Below, in pieces: positions 42,036 through 49,858 of a stretch of DNA of 64,000 bases. Below the pieces are notes generated by a model. It worked only from the letters and a program-made list of their open reading frames with translations, searched no databases and was not told the DNA's origin. The first letter of the stretch is position 1, and each line of letters starts with the position of its first letter. Location: the NCBI RefSeq assembly GCF_000466405.1, contig NZ_KE952949.1:77498-141497 (forward strand), read 5' to 3'. The position numbers were made by a program, and so were the translations under genes. Source of the DNA: Atopobium sp. oral taxon 810 str. F0209 (GTDB lineage: Bacteria > Actinomycetota > Coriobacteriia > Coriobacteriales > Atopobiaceae).

Positions 42036-43412
42036 TTAGTGGCAAAGCGCCAGCGAACCCATGGGATCCCAAGGTGCAAGTACGGTTGCTTCTTCGGTCT
42101 CATAGATGGTACGTTCCTCATCGCTGAGGTACTTCTTGTCCACAACAATCTGGAAGACGTACTCGTTAAACCAGTCGTCAGATAGGGTATCAAAGCCATC
42201 GCGGCCATGATCTTTGCCCCAGCTATTTTCAACCTTCCAAGACTGGGGTTTACCGTTAGTATCCAGACGAACGCCCTCAAGCACCATAGCGTGAGTCATC
42301 AGGGACTCGCCGTAATCCAGACGTTCTGCCTTGGTAAGACCGCCTTCTACCGTCATGCCAAGCAGCCCGTCAATATCGAGAGCAGCGGTATCCATGATGC
42401 CCTCATTGCGCAGATAGGACTGGTTAACATCGCAGCCAAACCATACAGGTAGATCGTCGCGCATCTGAGCAATAGCGAGTTCCTTGAGGCGATCGATAGG
42501 GAGGTTGAGATAGCGTACGCCGCCCGCTTCGATAACGTTGCCTAGACGTGACACGGTGAAGGTGTGACCAAAGGGCTTATCGGCAGTAGGAGCGGAAATC
42601 AGCGAGACATAGTCGGAAACCTCCATGCCTACAGCCGCCTTAAAGAACTCCTGTGGGGTGAAATGACCAGAGATAGCCTCGACCAGCTGGTCGTCTTTGT
42701 CGCGAACACGGGACTCAAAGCTCTCAGGAGGCGTGCCCAAGCAAATAGCAAGCAAATGCCAAACCTCAGAAATCATCTCGGCGCGCATTGCTTCAAGGTC
42801 ATCTGTGCTTGCTCCGGCAGCGGCAGTCTCACGCAGTCGCTTGGCGCAGCTGCGCAGGTAGCGAGTTAGATAGCCGTCCATATCGCGGGTATTTTTGGAG
42901 CAGGCAGTCTCGGGCATGGCCTCCTTGGGGACAACACCATATTTTTCTACTAGTGCACGGAACATATCCCACTGGCTGCCATCGCCGATAGGGTCAGTGA
43001 GCAGGTAGGACACGAGGCGGCCATCCAAAGACTCATCGAGCGTATCGAGAATATTGGATAAAAACCAGTTGGACTTCTCCAATTTGTCGAAGAACAGGGG
43101 ATATGCCTGAGAAAGCTCAAAGGTCTTGAGGTTGTATTTTTTGATGGTGCGGAAGCGCATGGTATTGAGGCTGGCAAACATCCAGCAACGACCAGAATGC
43201 ATTTGGTCGCAACGTTCGCCCTGCTTGACTTCAATATCAAAGCCGAGTGCGTTTGCTGCAATGCCCTCGGGTATGCGAGCAGCCTCACGCAGACCCATAG
43301 AGCTGGTAGCATTTTTTGCAATCTGAGCCGCGCGGTCAGCAGCGAAATCCTTTCGCGCTTCGCTTAGGGCATCTGCGCCAATGGCGCGTAAACTTTCGTT
43401 TTCACTTGCCAT
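42036..43412 (-). CDS. C1 family aminopeptidase (bleomycin hydrolase/PepC type), paralogue
   Basis: A 458-residue paralogue of the downstream peptidase with catalytic Cys76 in DQMHSGRCWMFASLNTMR, His in SLMTHAMVLEGVRL and Asn in WKVENSWGKDHGRDGF. Start 43412 is chosen because GGAGG is 5 bp upstream. The pair is separated by 91 bp and clearly arose by duplication with strong divergence. PepC-type enzymes normally form hexamers with self-processing C-termini; this one ends in PWDPMGSLALCH and the other in a longer Ala-rich tail, so their exopeptidase limits may differ. Confidence 0.92.
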   Translation of the reverse strand: MASENESLRAIGADALSEARKDFAADRAAQIAKNATSSMGLREAARIPEGIAANALGFDIEVKQGERCDQMHSGRCWMFASLNTMRFRTIKKYNLKTFELSQAYPLFFDKLEKSNWFLSNILDTLDESLDGRLVSYLLTDPIGDGSQWDMFRALVEKYGVVPKEAMPETACSKNTRDMDGYLTRYLRSCAKRLRETAAAGASTDDLEAMRAEMISEVWHLLAICLGTPPESFESRVRDKDDQLVEAISGHFTPQEFFKAAVGMEVSDYVSLISAPTADKPFGHTFTVSRLGNVIEAGGVRYLNLPIDRLKELAIAQMRDDLPVWFGCDVNQSYLRNEGIMDTAALDIDGLLGMTVEGGLTKAERLDYGESLMTHAMVLEGVRLDTNGKPQSWKVENSWGKDHGRDGFDTLSDDWFNEYVFQIVVDKKYLSDEERTIYETEEATVLAPWDPMGSLALCH

Positions 43413-43569
43413 ATGACCTCCAATAGTCAATAACAGCTGTTGTGAGTACATCCTCAATGAGAATAGCACCAGGCACTAACAACGAGTCGGCGGTATACTG
43501 GTTCTACCGAAAATGCAGCGACTTTTTTACGCGCCAGCAACCCGCACTTTTGCTGAGGAAGGAAGTTGA

Positions 43570-44964
43570 ATGCCTCTCGCGACATCAGACATCTCTCTTA
43601 AGCTCCCGAGACCTGCTCTGCGTGTAATTGAGGCGCTAGAATCTGCAGGTTTTGAGGCGTGGGCAGTTGGTGGCTGGGTGCGCGATGCCTTGTTGGCAAG
43701 GACAAGCCATGATGTTGATGTAACTACTTCAGCTAGCTGGCAGGAGTCAAAACGGGTACTTTTAGCTGCGGGAATGGCAGTGCACGAGACGGGCACGGCG
43801 CACGGCACTATTACAACTGTTTGCGATTTTATGCCTATTGAGGTTACAACCTATCGTGTTGAGGGTAGTTACAGCGATCATCGACATCCCGATGAAGTAT
43901 GCTTTGTCCGCGATGTTTGCGATGACCTAGGGCGGCGCGATTTTACGATTAATGCAATGGCATATCACCCTGTTCGTGGTCTGCTTGACCCCTATGGTGG
44001 GCAAGCAGATCTTGAGCGAGGTTTGATATGCGCGGTCGGGGCGGCGAAAGAGCGCTTTGAAGAGGATGCCCTGCGCGTGTTGCGCGCGGTGCGTTTTGCT
44101 TGTCGTTTTGGCTTTGAGGTGGAAGAAGAAACGCACGCTGCCTTGGTTGCTTGTGCACCTCAGTTGGCAAATGTTGCCCAAGAGCGCATTGGACAAGAAA
44201 TGCGTGGCATCGTGGAGTCAGGTCATGTTGACTGGGCATTGATGCATCAGACCGATGTTATGGTGCAGGCAATTCCTGAGCTTGCAGCGATGGTGGGCTT
44301 TGACCAATGCAGCCCCTACCATGCCTTTGATGTGCTAGAACACACGGCGCGCGTGTGTCGCGCGGTAGAGGAGTTTGAAGGGGGAGTGGTTGCCCCGGAG
44401 CTACGCTGGGCAGCTTTGCTTCACGATATTGCCAAGCCAGCGACTTTTAGCAAAGATGACACGGGACGTGGACATTTCTTTGGGCATCCCAAGGTTGGTG
44501 CTGCGATGGCAGAAAGCATTATGCGTCGCATGGCGTTGCCTAGTGAGTTGGTCAACCCTACGCGCATGTTGGTGCGTATGCATGACCATGTGGTTGTGCC
44601 TACTACGCGTTCTATCAGACGTACGTTGCGCAAGTTTGAACTTGCTTGTCCAGGTCGTGCGGTGGCGCTGACTTGGCAGTTGATTGATCTTAAACGTTCC
44701 GATGCGGTGGCCAAGGTACCTCGAGTGGCGAACTATGCCATAGAGTTGGATGTTATTGCGCGTGCCCTGCGTCGAGAAGTTGCGTCAGTACCTGCACTGA
44801 CCGTACGACAGCTGGCAATCAGTGGGGCGGATGTCATAGCAGAGATGCAGCTTGAGCCAGGACCAGCAGTGGGTCTTGTGTTGGATACCTTACTGGCTGC
44901 TGTTATTAATGATGAAATCCCCAATGAGCGCGAGGCTTTGCTTGCCCAGATTAGGGGAGTATAG
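43570..44964 (+). CDS. cca: CCA-adding tRNA nucleotidyltransferase with HD domain
   Basis: This enzyme adds or repairs the CCA end of tRNAs. The 464-residue protein has the nucleotidyltransferase head with AWAVGGWVRDALL and the metal ligands in HDVDVTTSASW, then DFTINAMAYHP, the RRF-like EDALRVLRAVRFACRFGFEVE, and an HD phosphohydrolase domain (WAALLHDIAKPATF, with RMHDHVV). It is close to the element's left border: the attL copy begins 77 bp after its stop. GAGGAAGGAAG precedes ATG 43570. Confidence 0.93.
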   Translation: MPLATSDISLKLPRPALRVIEALESAGFEAWAVGGWVRDALLARTSHDVDVTTSASWQESKRVLLAAGMAVHETGTAHGTITTVCDFMPIEVTTYRVEGSYSDHRHPDEVCFVRDVCDDLGRRDFTINAMAYHPVRGLLDPYGGQADLERGLICAVGAAKERFEEDALRVLRAVRFACRFGFEVEEETHAALVACAPQLANVAQERIGQEMRGIVESGHVDWALMHQTDVMVQAIPELAAMVGFDQCSPYHAFDVLEHTARVCRAVEEFEGGVVAPELRWAALLHDIAKPATFSKDDTGRGHFFGHPKVGAAMAESIMRRMALPSELVNPTRMLVRMHDHVVVPTTRSIRRTLRKFELACPGRAVALTWQLIDLKRSDAVAKVPRVANYAIELDVIARALRREVASVPALTVRQLAISGADVIAEMQLEPGPAVGLVLDTLLAAVINDEIPNEREALLAQIRGV

Positions 44965-45040
44965 GCTCAAAGAAAGTCTGGCTATCGACAGTTGCAAATG
45001 ATTTATGCGTACGGCGTCGGGATGCTGCATGAGAGTAACA

Positions 45041-45119
45041 AAAAAGGCCAGAACCGAAGTTCTGACCTTGAACATGGTAGCCCGTACCAGATTCGAATTG
45101 GTGATCTCCGCCTTGAGAG
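45041..45119 (-). repeat. attL: displaced 3' half of tRNA-Glu plus its terminator
   Basis: This segment matches 62977-63058 apart from a C/T change in the stem, a TT deletion before the CCA end and a T/C change in the T-loop region. It includes the terminator hairpin GGCCAGAAC-CGAA-GTTCTGACC and tRNA-Glu bases from the anticodon loop to the CCA end, but not the 5' half. Homology stops at the anticodon loop (CTTGAGAG), the usual crossover site. It has begun to diverge, which suggests an old insertion. Confidence 0.9.
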
Positions 45120-45341
45120 TGTCTGAAGGGGTCATGACAGCAACTGTCAGAAATTGAAAACAGTGCTTTGAACAGGCGTTTTGCGATGACACCAGTACCA
45201 CCCAGTGACACCATATGACACTGGTTTTTTCGCGAAAGTCCCCCGAATGTCCCCCAATCTGGGGGCATGTGGGAGACGGGTTTTATGCAGCTAGGACCAT
45301 GTTTTATGCAGTAGCGAAATAACCGATACGGAGGTAAGACG
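45120..45341. other. attL-proximal non-coding region with short repeats
   Basis: No gene is seen. The core TGACAC is repeated at about 45188, 45212 and 45225, in the series GATGACACCAG, AGTGACACCAT, ATGACACTGG. TGTCCCCC occurs at about 45250 with the inverted TGGGGGCA directly after. The string GAATGTCCCCCAA is found again at 62948, just inside attR. Such phased repeats next to att cores are typical of integrase arm sites, which is an inference here. Confidence 0.45.
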
Positions 45342-45644
45342 ATGATGAACGAAAACTGGAACGACCTCTGCCAAGCCGAGGACATGGCATATTTCCGAGC
45401 CGACATCTGTCTCAGCTCGCCCGAGAGTTACACGCTTGAGGAGAAGAGCCAAATCTGCGACGACATGATCAGCACAAGCGCCGCCATCCTGGATGCCATG
45501 CGCGCCGACTTCGAGACCTATCCGCCCGAGCTCCGTGCAAAGCTGCTCGACGCGCTCTGCAGCTCTGGCACCGAGACGCCCGAGTGGTGGTGGGATGTGC
45601 TCGTCGGAGACGGCGACCCGCTGTATAGGGAGCTATTGGCCTAA
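45342..45644 (+). CDS. Hypothetical acidic protein
   Basis: A 100-residue protein, not recognised. It is acidic and helical in character (SSPESYTLEEKSQICDDMISTSAAILDAMRADFETYPPEL), ends TPEWWWDVLVGDGDPLYRELLA, and has no membrane segment. GGAGG is 6 bp upstream of ATG 45342. It is the only plus-strand gene in the left part of the element, between the attL repeats and a terminator, so it is probably a single-gene transcript. A regulatory role is possible from position, but no DNA-binding motif is visible. Confidence 0.6.
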   Translation: MMNENWNDLCQAEDMAYFRADICLSSPESYTLEEKSQICDDMISTSAAILDAMRADFETYPPELRAKLLDALCSSGTETPEWWWDVLVGDGDPLYRELLA

Positions 45645-45656
45645 GCAACGAGTGTT

Positions 45657-45693
45657 GGGCGGTATGTCATCAGTTGAAGGGCATGCCGCCCAT
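45657..45693 (+). terminator. Stem-loop after the 100-aa gene
   Basis: TGGGCGGTATG pairs with CATGCCGCCCA (one G-T pair) around a 15-base loop, followed by TTTCTTT. It lies between the convergent 45342 and 45717 genes and could serve the plus-strand gene. Confidence 0.65.
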
Positions 45694-45716
45694 TTCTTTG
45701 GCTCAGCCGGAAGCCG

Positions 45717-47084
45717 TCAGTCAAAGACAAGCACGTAGCCTTCAGTCACATCGAGAAACGTCTTGTCAACCTCGTCGTAGACCAAGGCCAGCTCCTCGTC
45801 GGTCTTCCCTCTCACGTACGCATCGCGAGCCGCAGGTTTCTTGAAGATCACCCACTTGGCCTGAGAATAGGAATACTTTGCAAAGGCTAGCCATTGCGGA
45901 TAGTTGATGTCCATCGGGTTCTTGGAGAAGTAGACCTTGCCTGCGTTGACGGCAGTCGCTGCCGTGTGCCCAATGAAGAGCATGGTGGCAAGCTTTGGAT
46001 GCTTTGTCCTGTCAAGCGAAAACGGTATCGAGTCCCTGACCTTATGCCCCTCTTTGATGCGCTTGAATGCATAGCCGAGCCGTACAACCACTTCCGTGAT
46101 CATCACAGGTATCGATTGCGCACAGAAGTGGATGAAGTCGTAGCCTTCGTAGTACATACCTTGAACGATTTCCGCAACAGTCTGCTCCGCTTCGCCGATG
46201 CTGCCAAATTGCAGCAGGTTGAAAAGACCCATCAGCGGGGCTGGCAACCCCATGGAAGTCGTTATGTCAGACTTGAAGTGGATGATCTGCTTGGCGATGG
46301 CGGCGAAGATGTCCGCTTCGGTCCTGTCTGCGTAGTTCGCCATAACCTGGACAACGACTTTGCCAGTCTTGTCCACGGTAGTCATCGTCCCGTTCATTAT
46401 GTCAGCAACCCCGAAGACAAAGCCAAGAATCGGATCATGCCCGAGCGAAAGCAGCCGGTGGTAGTATGCCGAGAGCCCTTCGACGCGGATGGTGGTATTG
46501 CGGTTATCCTGCGCGTCAAAAGGTACTTTGCTGACCTTGGAGTTTGCGAGCTGCTGCATGTCGGCTTCGGGAAAGCGCTTGTCGAAGTAGTCCCTCACGT
46601 AGTCCGAGAGCGGCGCTGACCTAAGTCCCGTAGTGGTCCTGTGAGGTACGCCAACGAGAAGGATGTCCACCAAGGCGGATATAAGACCGGCGACGGCGCT
46701 GATGGCCACGTCGTAGCGGTCGAGCCTATGCAGGGTGTTGTACTCGTCGTTGAGCATGCGCACGGCGAGCTCATTGCTGGCGAGTTCTTCCGGAGTGAAC
46801 AGATCCTCGAGAGCTACTTCCCCCTCTATCTCTCGATCAGACTCCGCGCATAGCTCTTCCCACGAAGGCACGACGAGGGTCTTCTGCGTTCGCGGCGAAA
46901 TCGACTGTGCGGGCTTCGCGGAACCAGGGTCGATGCCAAGCTTTCTGAGTAGCTCCTCGGAGCTGGCTATGCTTTCGTCGACAGAATGGAGATCTGGGAA
47001 AGAAATACCATCCAGTTCTCGAGCCTGGTGCTTCAGAACCTTGTTTGCCTGTCTCTCGAGCTCGTTGTACTGGTATCTGCTCAT
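45717..47084 (-). CDS. Uncharacterised 455-aa protein, second gene of a two-gene operon
   Basis: Not recognised. The 455 residues start with a charged, partly coiled N-terminal third (about 1-125). One hydrophobic segment follows (about 150-170: YDVAISAVAGLISALVDILLVGV), then a large mixed domain with DPILGFVFGVADIMNGTMTTVDKTGKV, GLPAPLMGLFNLLQFGSIGE and MLFIGHTAATAVNAGKVYFSKNPMDINYPQWL. No signal peptide is seen. Its start overlaps the stop of the upstream gene (ATGA), so the two products are probably made together and may form a complex. Prophage genes in this position between tail genes and att are often accessory, including defence or exclusion; that is only positional inference. Confidence 0.6.
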   Translation of the reverse strand: MSRYQYNELERQANKVLKHQARELDGISFPDLHSVDESIASSEELLRKLGIDPGSAKPAQSISPRTQKTLVVPSWEELCAESDREIEGEVALEDLFTPEELASNELAVRMLNDEYNTLHRLDRYDVAISAVAGLISALVDILLVGVPHRTTTGLRSAPLSDYVRDYFDKRFPEADMQQLANSKVSKVPFDAQDNRNTTIRVEGLSAYYHRLLSLGHDPILGFVFGVADIMNGTMTTVDKTGKVVVQVMANYADRTEADIFAAIAKQIIHFKSDITTSMGLPAPLMGLFNLLQFGSIGEAEQTVAEIVQGMYYEGYDFIHFCAQSIPVMITEVVVRLGYAFKRIKEGHKVRDSIPFSLDRTKHPKLATMLFIGHTAATAVNAGKVYFSKNPMDINYPQWLAFAKYSYSQAKWVIFKKPAARDAYVRGKTDEELALVYDEVDKTFLDVTEGYVLVFD

Positions 47085-47632
47085 GTCGCCGACTTGCCAA
47101 GGTCGCTTGCGAGATCCTTTATCGCCTGCTGGAGCAGGATGTTCAGCCCCTGCAGATACTCGATACGCTCCTTGCTCGCGTTCGCCTCGTTCTTGAGTGC
47201 CCTGATGATTGCTTCGTGCTTCTCGAGTGCGGCTTTGTAGAGGCGCTCTTTCTCCTGTCGTAGCTGCTTGTTCTTCAGATGACTGGCAACGCCAACCCCG
47301 ACTGCCGCCAACACGGCCACGGGAGCGGCGAGCACAAAGACGCCCGCAACCATCCCGCCGCCAACAAGTGTCCCAGCTGTCGCAAGGCCTGACGTGATCC
47401 CGGCGGCGGACAGACCCACCGTTCCTGCGCCGTAGAGTGCGGCGAACGAGATTGCTCCGCCACCGACGGCGCCGACGGCACCTCCGACAACCTCCGGGAT
47501 GGCGCTCTCTCGAATCATCCGGCTCTTATCGTTGAGTGCTGCGTTTGCGTCGTTTACAACGTTGACAACCTGCTGAAGCGAGTCAACGCTGGGGAAGTTC
47601 ATGTCCTTCTTATTGGTGACATATTTGCCCAT
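47081..47632 (-). CDS. Uncharacterised glycine-zipper membrane protein, first gene of operon
   Basis: Not recognised. The 183 residues comprise a soluble N-terminus (about 1-48), a long Gly/Ala-rich hydrophobic region (about 49-115: VVGGAVGAVGGGAISFAALYGAG, GTLVGGGMVAGVFVLAAPVAVLAAVGVGVA) with GxxxG-like spacing, and a basic coiled-coil C-terminus (KNKQLRQEKERLYKAALEKHEAIIRALKNEANASKERIEYLQ). Glycine-zipper segments are common in pore-forming or membrane-inserting proteins. It is coupled to the 455-aa gene by a four-base overlap. A phage-exclusion or membrane-effector pair is one possibility. Confidence 0.6.
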   Translation of the reverse strand: MGKYVTNKKDMNFPSVDSLQQVVNVVNDANAALNDKSRMIRESAIPEVVGGAVGAVGGGAISFAALYGAGTVGLSAAGITSGLATAGTLVGGGMVAGVFVLAAPVAVLAAVGVGVASHLKNKQLRQEKERLYKAALEKHEAIIRALKNEANASKERIEYLQGLNILLQQAIKDLASDLGKSAT

Positions 47633-47701
47633 GGCGTCCTCCGTGGTAGCGTGGGGAACTACGTTAACTTCTTATTTTACTACCCTCGGACCGCACCATC
47701 A

Positions 47702-48124
47702 TTAGCTCACAGCGGTGAGATATCCAGCTGTCCCAGTGGCATCAATTCTCATGTAAACATAGCTCGTGTTAGAGCTCGACCACGCCGTCCCGTTTCCACC
47801 GACAAGCGCATTGCAGCTGTAGAAGCACTGCGAGCCCGAGATGCCGCTCGAAGGCAACGCCCAGGTGGCGTCTGCGTAGATCGTCGTGATGTTCCTTGAG
47901 TCCGAGAAGCAGTAGAACAGGTCAGTCAGGTGCGACGGGTCGAAGCCCCTGAAGTCAAGCGATGTGAGCCCCGTGCACGATGCGAACATGTAGCGCATCT
48001 TCGAGACGTTGCGCAGATCGCCAAGGCCGGACACCGAGGTGATCGCGCTCATGCTGTAGAACCAGTAGCACATGTTCAGAGAGGCCACATCGGCCATGTC
48101 CTCGGCGAACGTCACCGTCCTCAT
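47702..48124 (-). CDS. BspA-like leucine-rich-repeat protein, phage tail region
   Basis: A 140-residue protein built of BspA-type repeats (DUF285-like): LNMCYWFYSMSAITSVSGL, NVSKMRYMFASCTGLTSLDFRGFDPSHLTDLFYCFSDSRNITTIYAD and CFYSCNALVGG. It closes the minus-strand tail gene run, 18 bp after the fibre gene, whose C-terminal half carries the same repeats. BspA-type repeats mediate adhesion on cell surfaces; in a phage tail they could bind the host. There is no signal peptide, consistent with a virion protein. It may be a shortened former fibre domain. Confidence 0.7.
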   Translation of the reverse strand: MRTVTFAEDMADVASLNMCYWFYSMSAITSVSGLGDLRNVSKMRYMFASCTGLTSLDFRGFDPSHLTDLFYCFSDSRNITTIYADATWALPSSGISGSQCFYSCNALVGGNGTAWSSSNTSYVYMRIDATGTAGYLTAVS

Positions 48125-48142
48125 GCTAGACCTGTTGTCATA

Positions 48143-49081
48143 CTAGGGCATCGCGCCTGCGGACTGGTAGACCGCATTGGCGCAGAGACGTCCGCCGGCA
48201 AGCAGCGAACGTGCGGAGTCAGCGCTGGCGGAAGCCTGAACGACGAGTTCGCCATCGGAGTAAAGATACCCGTAGATCCACGTGCGCTGGTCAGCTGCGG
48301 GATTGGTAAGAAGCCCGCCGTCATCGAGCTTACAGTAGGTCGCGCTCCCGCTGTAGGGACACCCAGTGCCCGTGCCTCCCACCAACTTGTTGCAGCTGTA
48401 GAACATCAGGTAAGAGCTCGTGATGGTTGACGCGTCGAACTCCGTCGCCCAGATCGTCTCAAGCTGTGTGCAGGAAACGAAGCATTGCTTGGCGCTCGTC
48501 GCTCCCTGCAGGTATTGAAAGCCAACGACCTCCGTGATGGACTGCATGCCGTTGAACCAGTAGTCGATATTGGTGACACCCACGCTTGCAAATGAAGAGT
48601 CGATGACAACGCGCGTCAGATCGAGCCTCACGCCGTCCCACGGCCTCGCGCTCGCAGAGGCATATCCAGTAGGATCTACCTCGTACGCATTCACGGGCGT
48701 GCCGCCGATGGTGTTCTGGCGTCCGTCGAGGTAGTTGAACTCAAGCGTGCCGTCGGAAAGAAGGACAGTACGAGGCTTCAGGCCGGTATCCCAGCTCAAG
48801 GCAAGAATGGCAGCTGCCATGTCCCCAGGCTTGTATACCGTCGCGGACCCGTTCTGCCCGCGTATGGCGGCGCCGATGCGCGTGAAGTGCCCAGAGCCCA
48901 GCACGCCGGTATCAGTGCCCGTGTATCCAACGGTCAGAGGGCTACCAGCGTTGGTGCCATCCAAGGCGGCTATGGCTGCGGGCATGTCGGCGGGCTTGTA
49001 GCGCGTCTGTGTCCCGTTCTGGGTTCGAATGGCGTCGGCGATGTCGTAGAGCACCTTCTTTTCGATCTTCTCGGCAGTCAT
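48143..49081 (-). CDS. Phage tail fibre-like protein with BspA-type repeats
   Basis: The 312 residues start MTAEKIEKKVLYDIADAIRT and contain two copies of an AIRxQNGxxTxYKPxDMxAAIxAL motif (about 17-40 and 68-95) common in phage tail or receptor-binding proteins. The second half consists of BspA-like repeats (VGVTNIDYWFNGMQSITEVVGF, AKQCFVSCTQLETIWATEFD, SSYLMFYSCNKLVGG). Start 49081 begins one base after the upstream fibre fragment. No signal peptide is seen. It likely encodes host-binding parts of a former siphophage. Confidence 0.75.
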   Translation of the reverse strand: MTAEKIEKKVLYDIADAIRTQNGTQTRYKPADMPAAIAALDGTNAGSPLTVGYTGTDTGVLGSGHFTRIGAAIRGQNGSATVYKPGDMAAAILALSWDTGLKPRTVLLSDGTLEFNYLDGRQNTIGGTPVNAYEVDPTGYASASARPWDGVRLDLTRVVIDSSFASVGVTNIDYWFNGMQSITEVVGFQYLQGATSAKQCFVSCTQLETIWATEFDASTITSSYLMFYSCNKLVGGTGTGCPYSGSATYCKLDDGGLLTNPAADQRTWIYGYLYSDGELVVQASASADSARSLLAGGRLCANAVYQSAGAMP

Positions 49082-49083
49082 AG

Positions 49084-49485
49084 CTAGAACTCCATCCCGC
49101 TCAGGTCCATGATGCCGGAGAGGTCGACCGAGAGCACCCCGTCTGCATCGACCGCCAGCCCCGACCCGAGCGTCTTTACCGTGCTGGACCCAAACACCAA
49201 ACCGCCATCGGCGGTCATCGTCCCGGCGACCCACTCGTTGCCTTCCCAGTCGAGCGTCCGCGCGTTGGATCGCGCGGTGGAGGCGGTCCCGTTGCCTATG
49301 ATCTCCGCGTAGGTGCCCGCCGAGTCCGACACGTTGTACTTGCCCGAGACGTGCTGGTAGTCCGACTGCGCTGACGTACCGCAACCCTCAGCATGCGACC
49401 CCGCGCCAGACGCGGTGCTGCTGCCTGACCCCTCGCAGTGAGCCCCGAGTACAGCAGATGCCTCAGATTCGAGAGACCCGCCATA
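49084..49485 (-). pseudogene. 3' remnant of a tail fibre gene (SHAEG repeats, G2-like domain)
   Basis: This frame encodes GSLESEASAVLGAHCEGSGS, then GSHAEGCGTS, QHVSGKYNVSDSAGTYAEIIGNG and ARSNARTLDWEGNEWVAG. This is the ending typical of phage fibres with SHAEG repeats and a self-cleaving chaperone domain (Peptidase_G2 type). It is open only from about 49485 and has no proper start; the first 70 codons overlap the upstream Dit-like frame in another register. It therefore looks like the tail end of a larger gene fused out of frame to the Dit gene by deletion. Confidence 0.75.
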
Positions 49486-49676
49486 TCAAGTGCTGCGTGC
49501 GAGTCCAGGAAAAGCCTCACGCGAATCGTCCTCGGCGCGATCCTGCCAACCAGCAGTAGCGCACCAGCCCTGCCGGGAATAACCTGTGAAGTCGGTACGA
49601 CTGCATGCGGCCCCTCGATAACCTCGCACGTCGTGTACGGCGAGAAGTCGTGCCCGTTGTAGGTGATGGAGCTCAC
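49296..49676 (-). pseudogene. 5' part of a Dit-like distal tail protein gene, fused out of frame
   Basis: The first 80 residues (SSITYNGHDFSPYTTCEVIEGPHAV, then GRAGALLLVGRIAPRTIRVRLFLDS) look like the N-terminus of a siphophage distal tail protein. From about 49450 the reading becomes an Arg/Thr-rich nonsense tail (RQRSRTTSTSRASTTCRTRRAP), because the DNA there codes the SHAEG fibre remnant in the next frame. The rest of Dit, the tail lysin and the start of the fibre gene are missing. The ATG overlaps the stop of the 61-aa gene upstream. Confidence 0.7.
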
Positions 49677-49858
49677 AACAGCCCCCTCGCTCTCCCGTAT
49701 GCGATGGACCGTCGCTGCGTCTCAAGCGACAGCTCGTCGAGAGACTTGAAGCCCACCTCAGCCTTCTTCTGGTTTTCAGCGTCGTCCTTGTCGGCAATCG
49801 CATCCTTCGCTGCCACAAGGTGTTCTTGAGTCTTCCCACGAGATCTCTTTGTGCTCAT
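49673..49858 (-). CDS. Small phage protein, possibly an internal-deletion remnant
   Basis: A 61-residue basic/acidic product: STKRSRGKTQEHLVAAKDAIADKDDAENQKKAEVGF followed by KSLDELSLETQRRSIAYGRARGLL. The beginning resembles the start of a tail-tube gene and it sits where the major tail protein, chaperones and tape measure should lie, so it may be what is left after a large deletion. It overlaps its neighbours on both sides by four bases. Not identified with confidence. Confidence 0.5.
   Translation of the reverse strand: MSTKRSRGKTQEHLVAAKDAIADKDDAENQKKAEVGFKSLDELSLETQRRSIAYGRARGLL

Noticed and set aside
45076..45119. A second tRNA-Glu gene at the left end of the element
   Set aside because: Only the 3' half is present (anticodon loop to CCA); no D arm or 5' acceptor strand, so it is the displaced att copy.
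45894..46619. 241-codon plus-strand frame opposite the 455-aa gene
   Set aside because: Antisense to a well-formed gene coupled to its neighbour; the frame has no ribosome site and low-complexity character.
48143..49384. A longer 413-residue version of the tail fibre gene
   Set aside because: The first 101 residues are Arg/Gly-rich and antisense-like, overlapping the fibre remnant; ATG 49081 gives the natural start.
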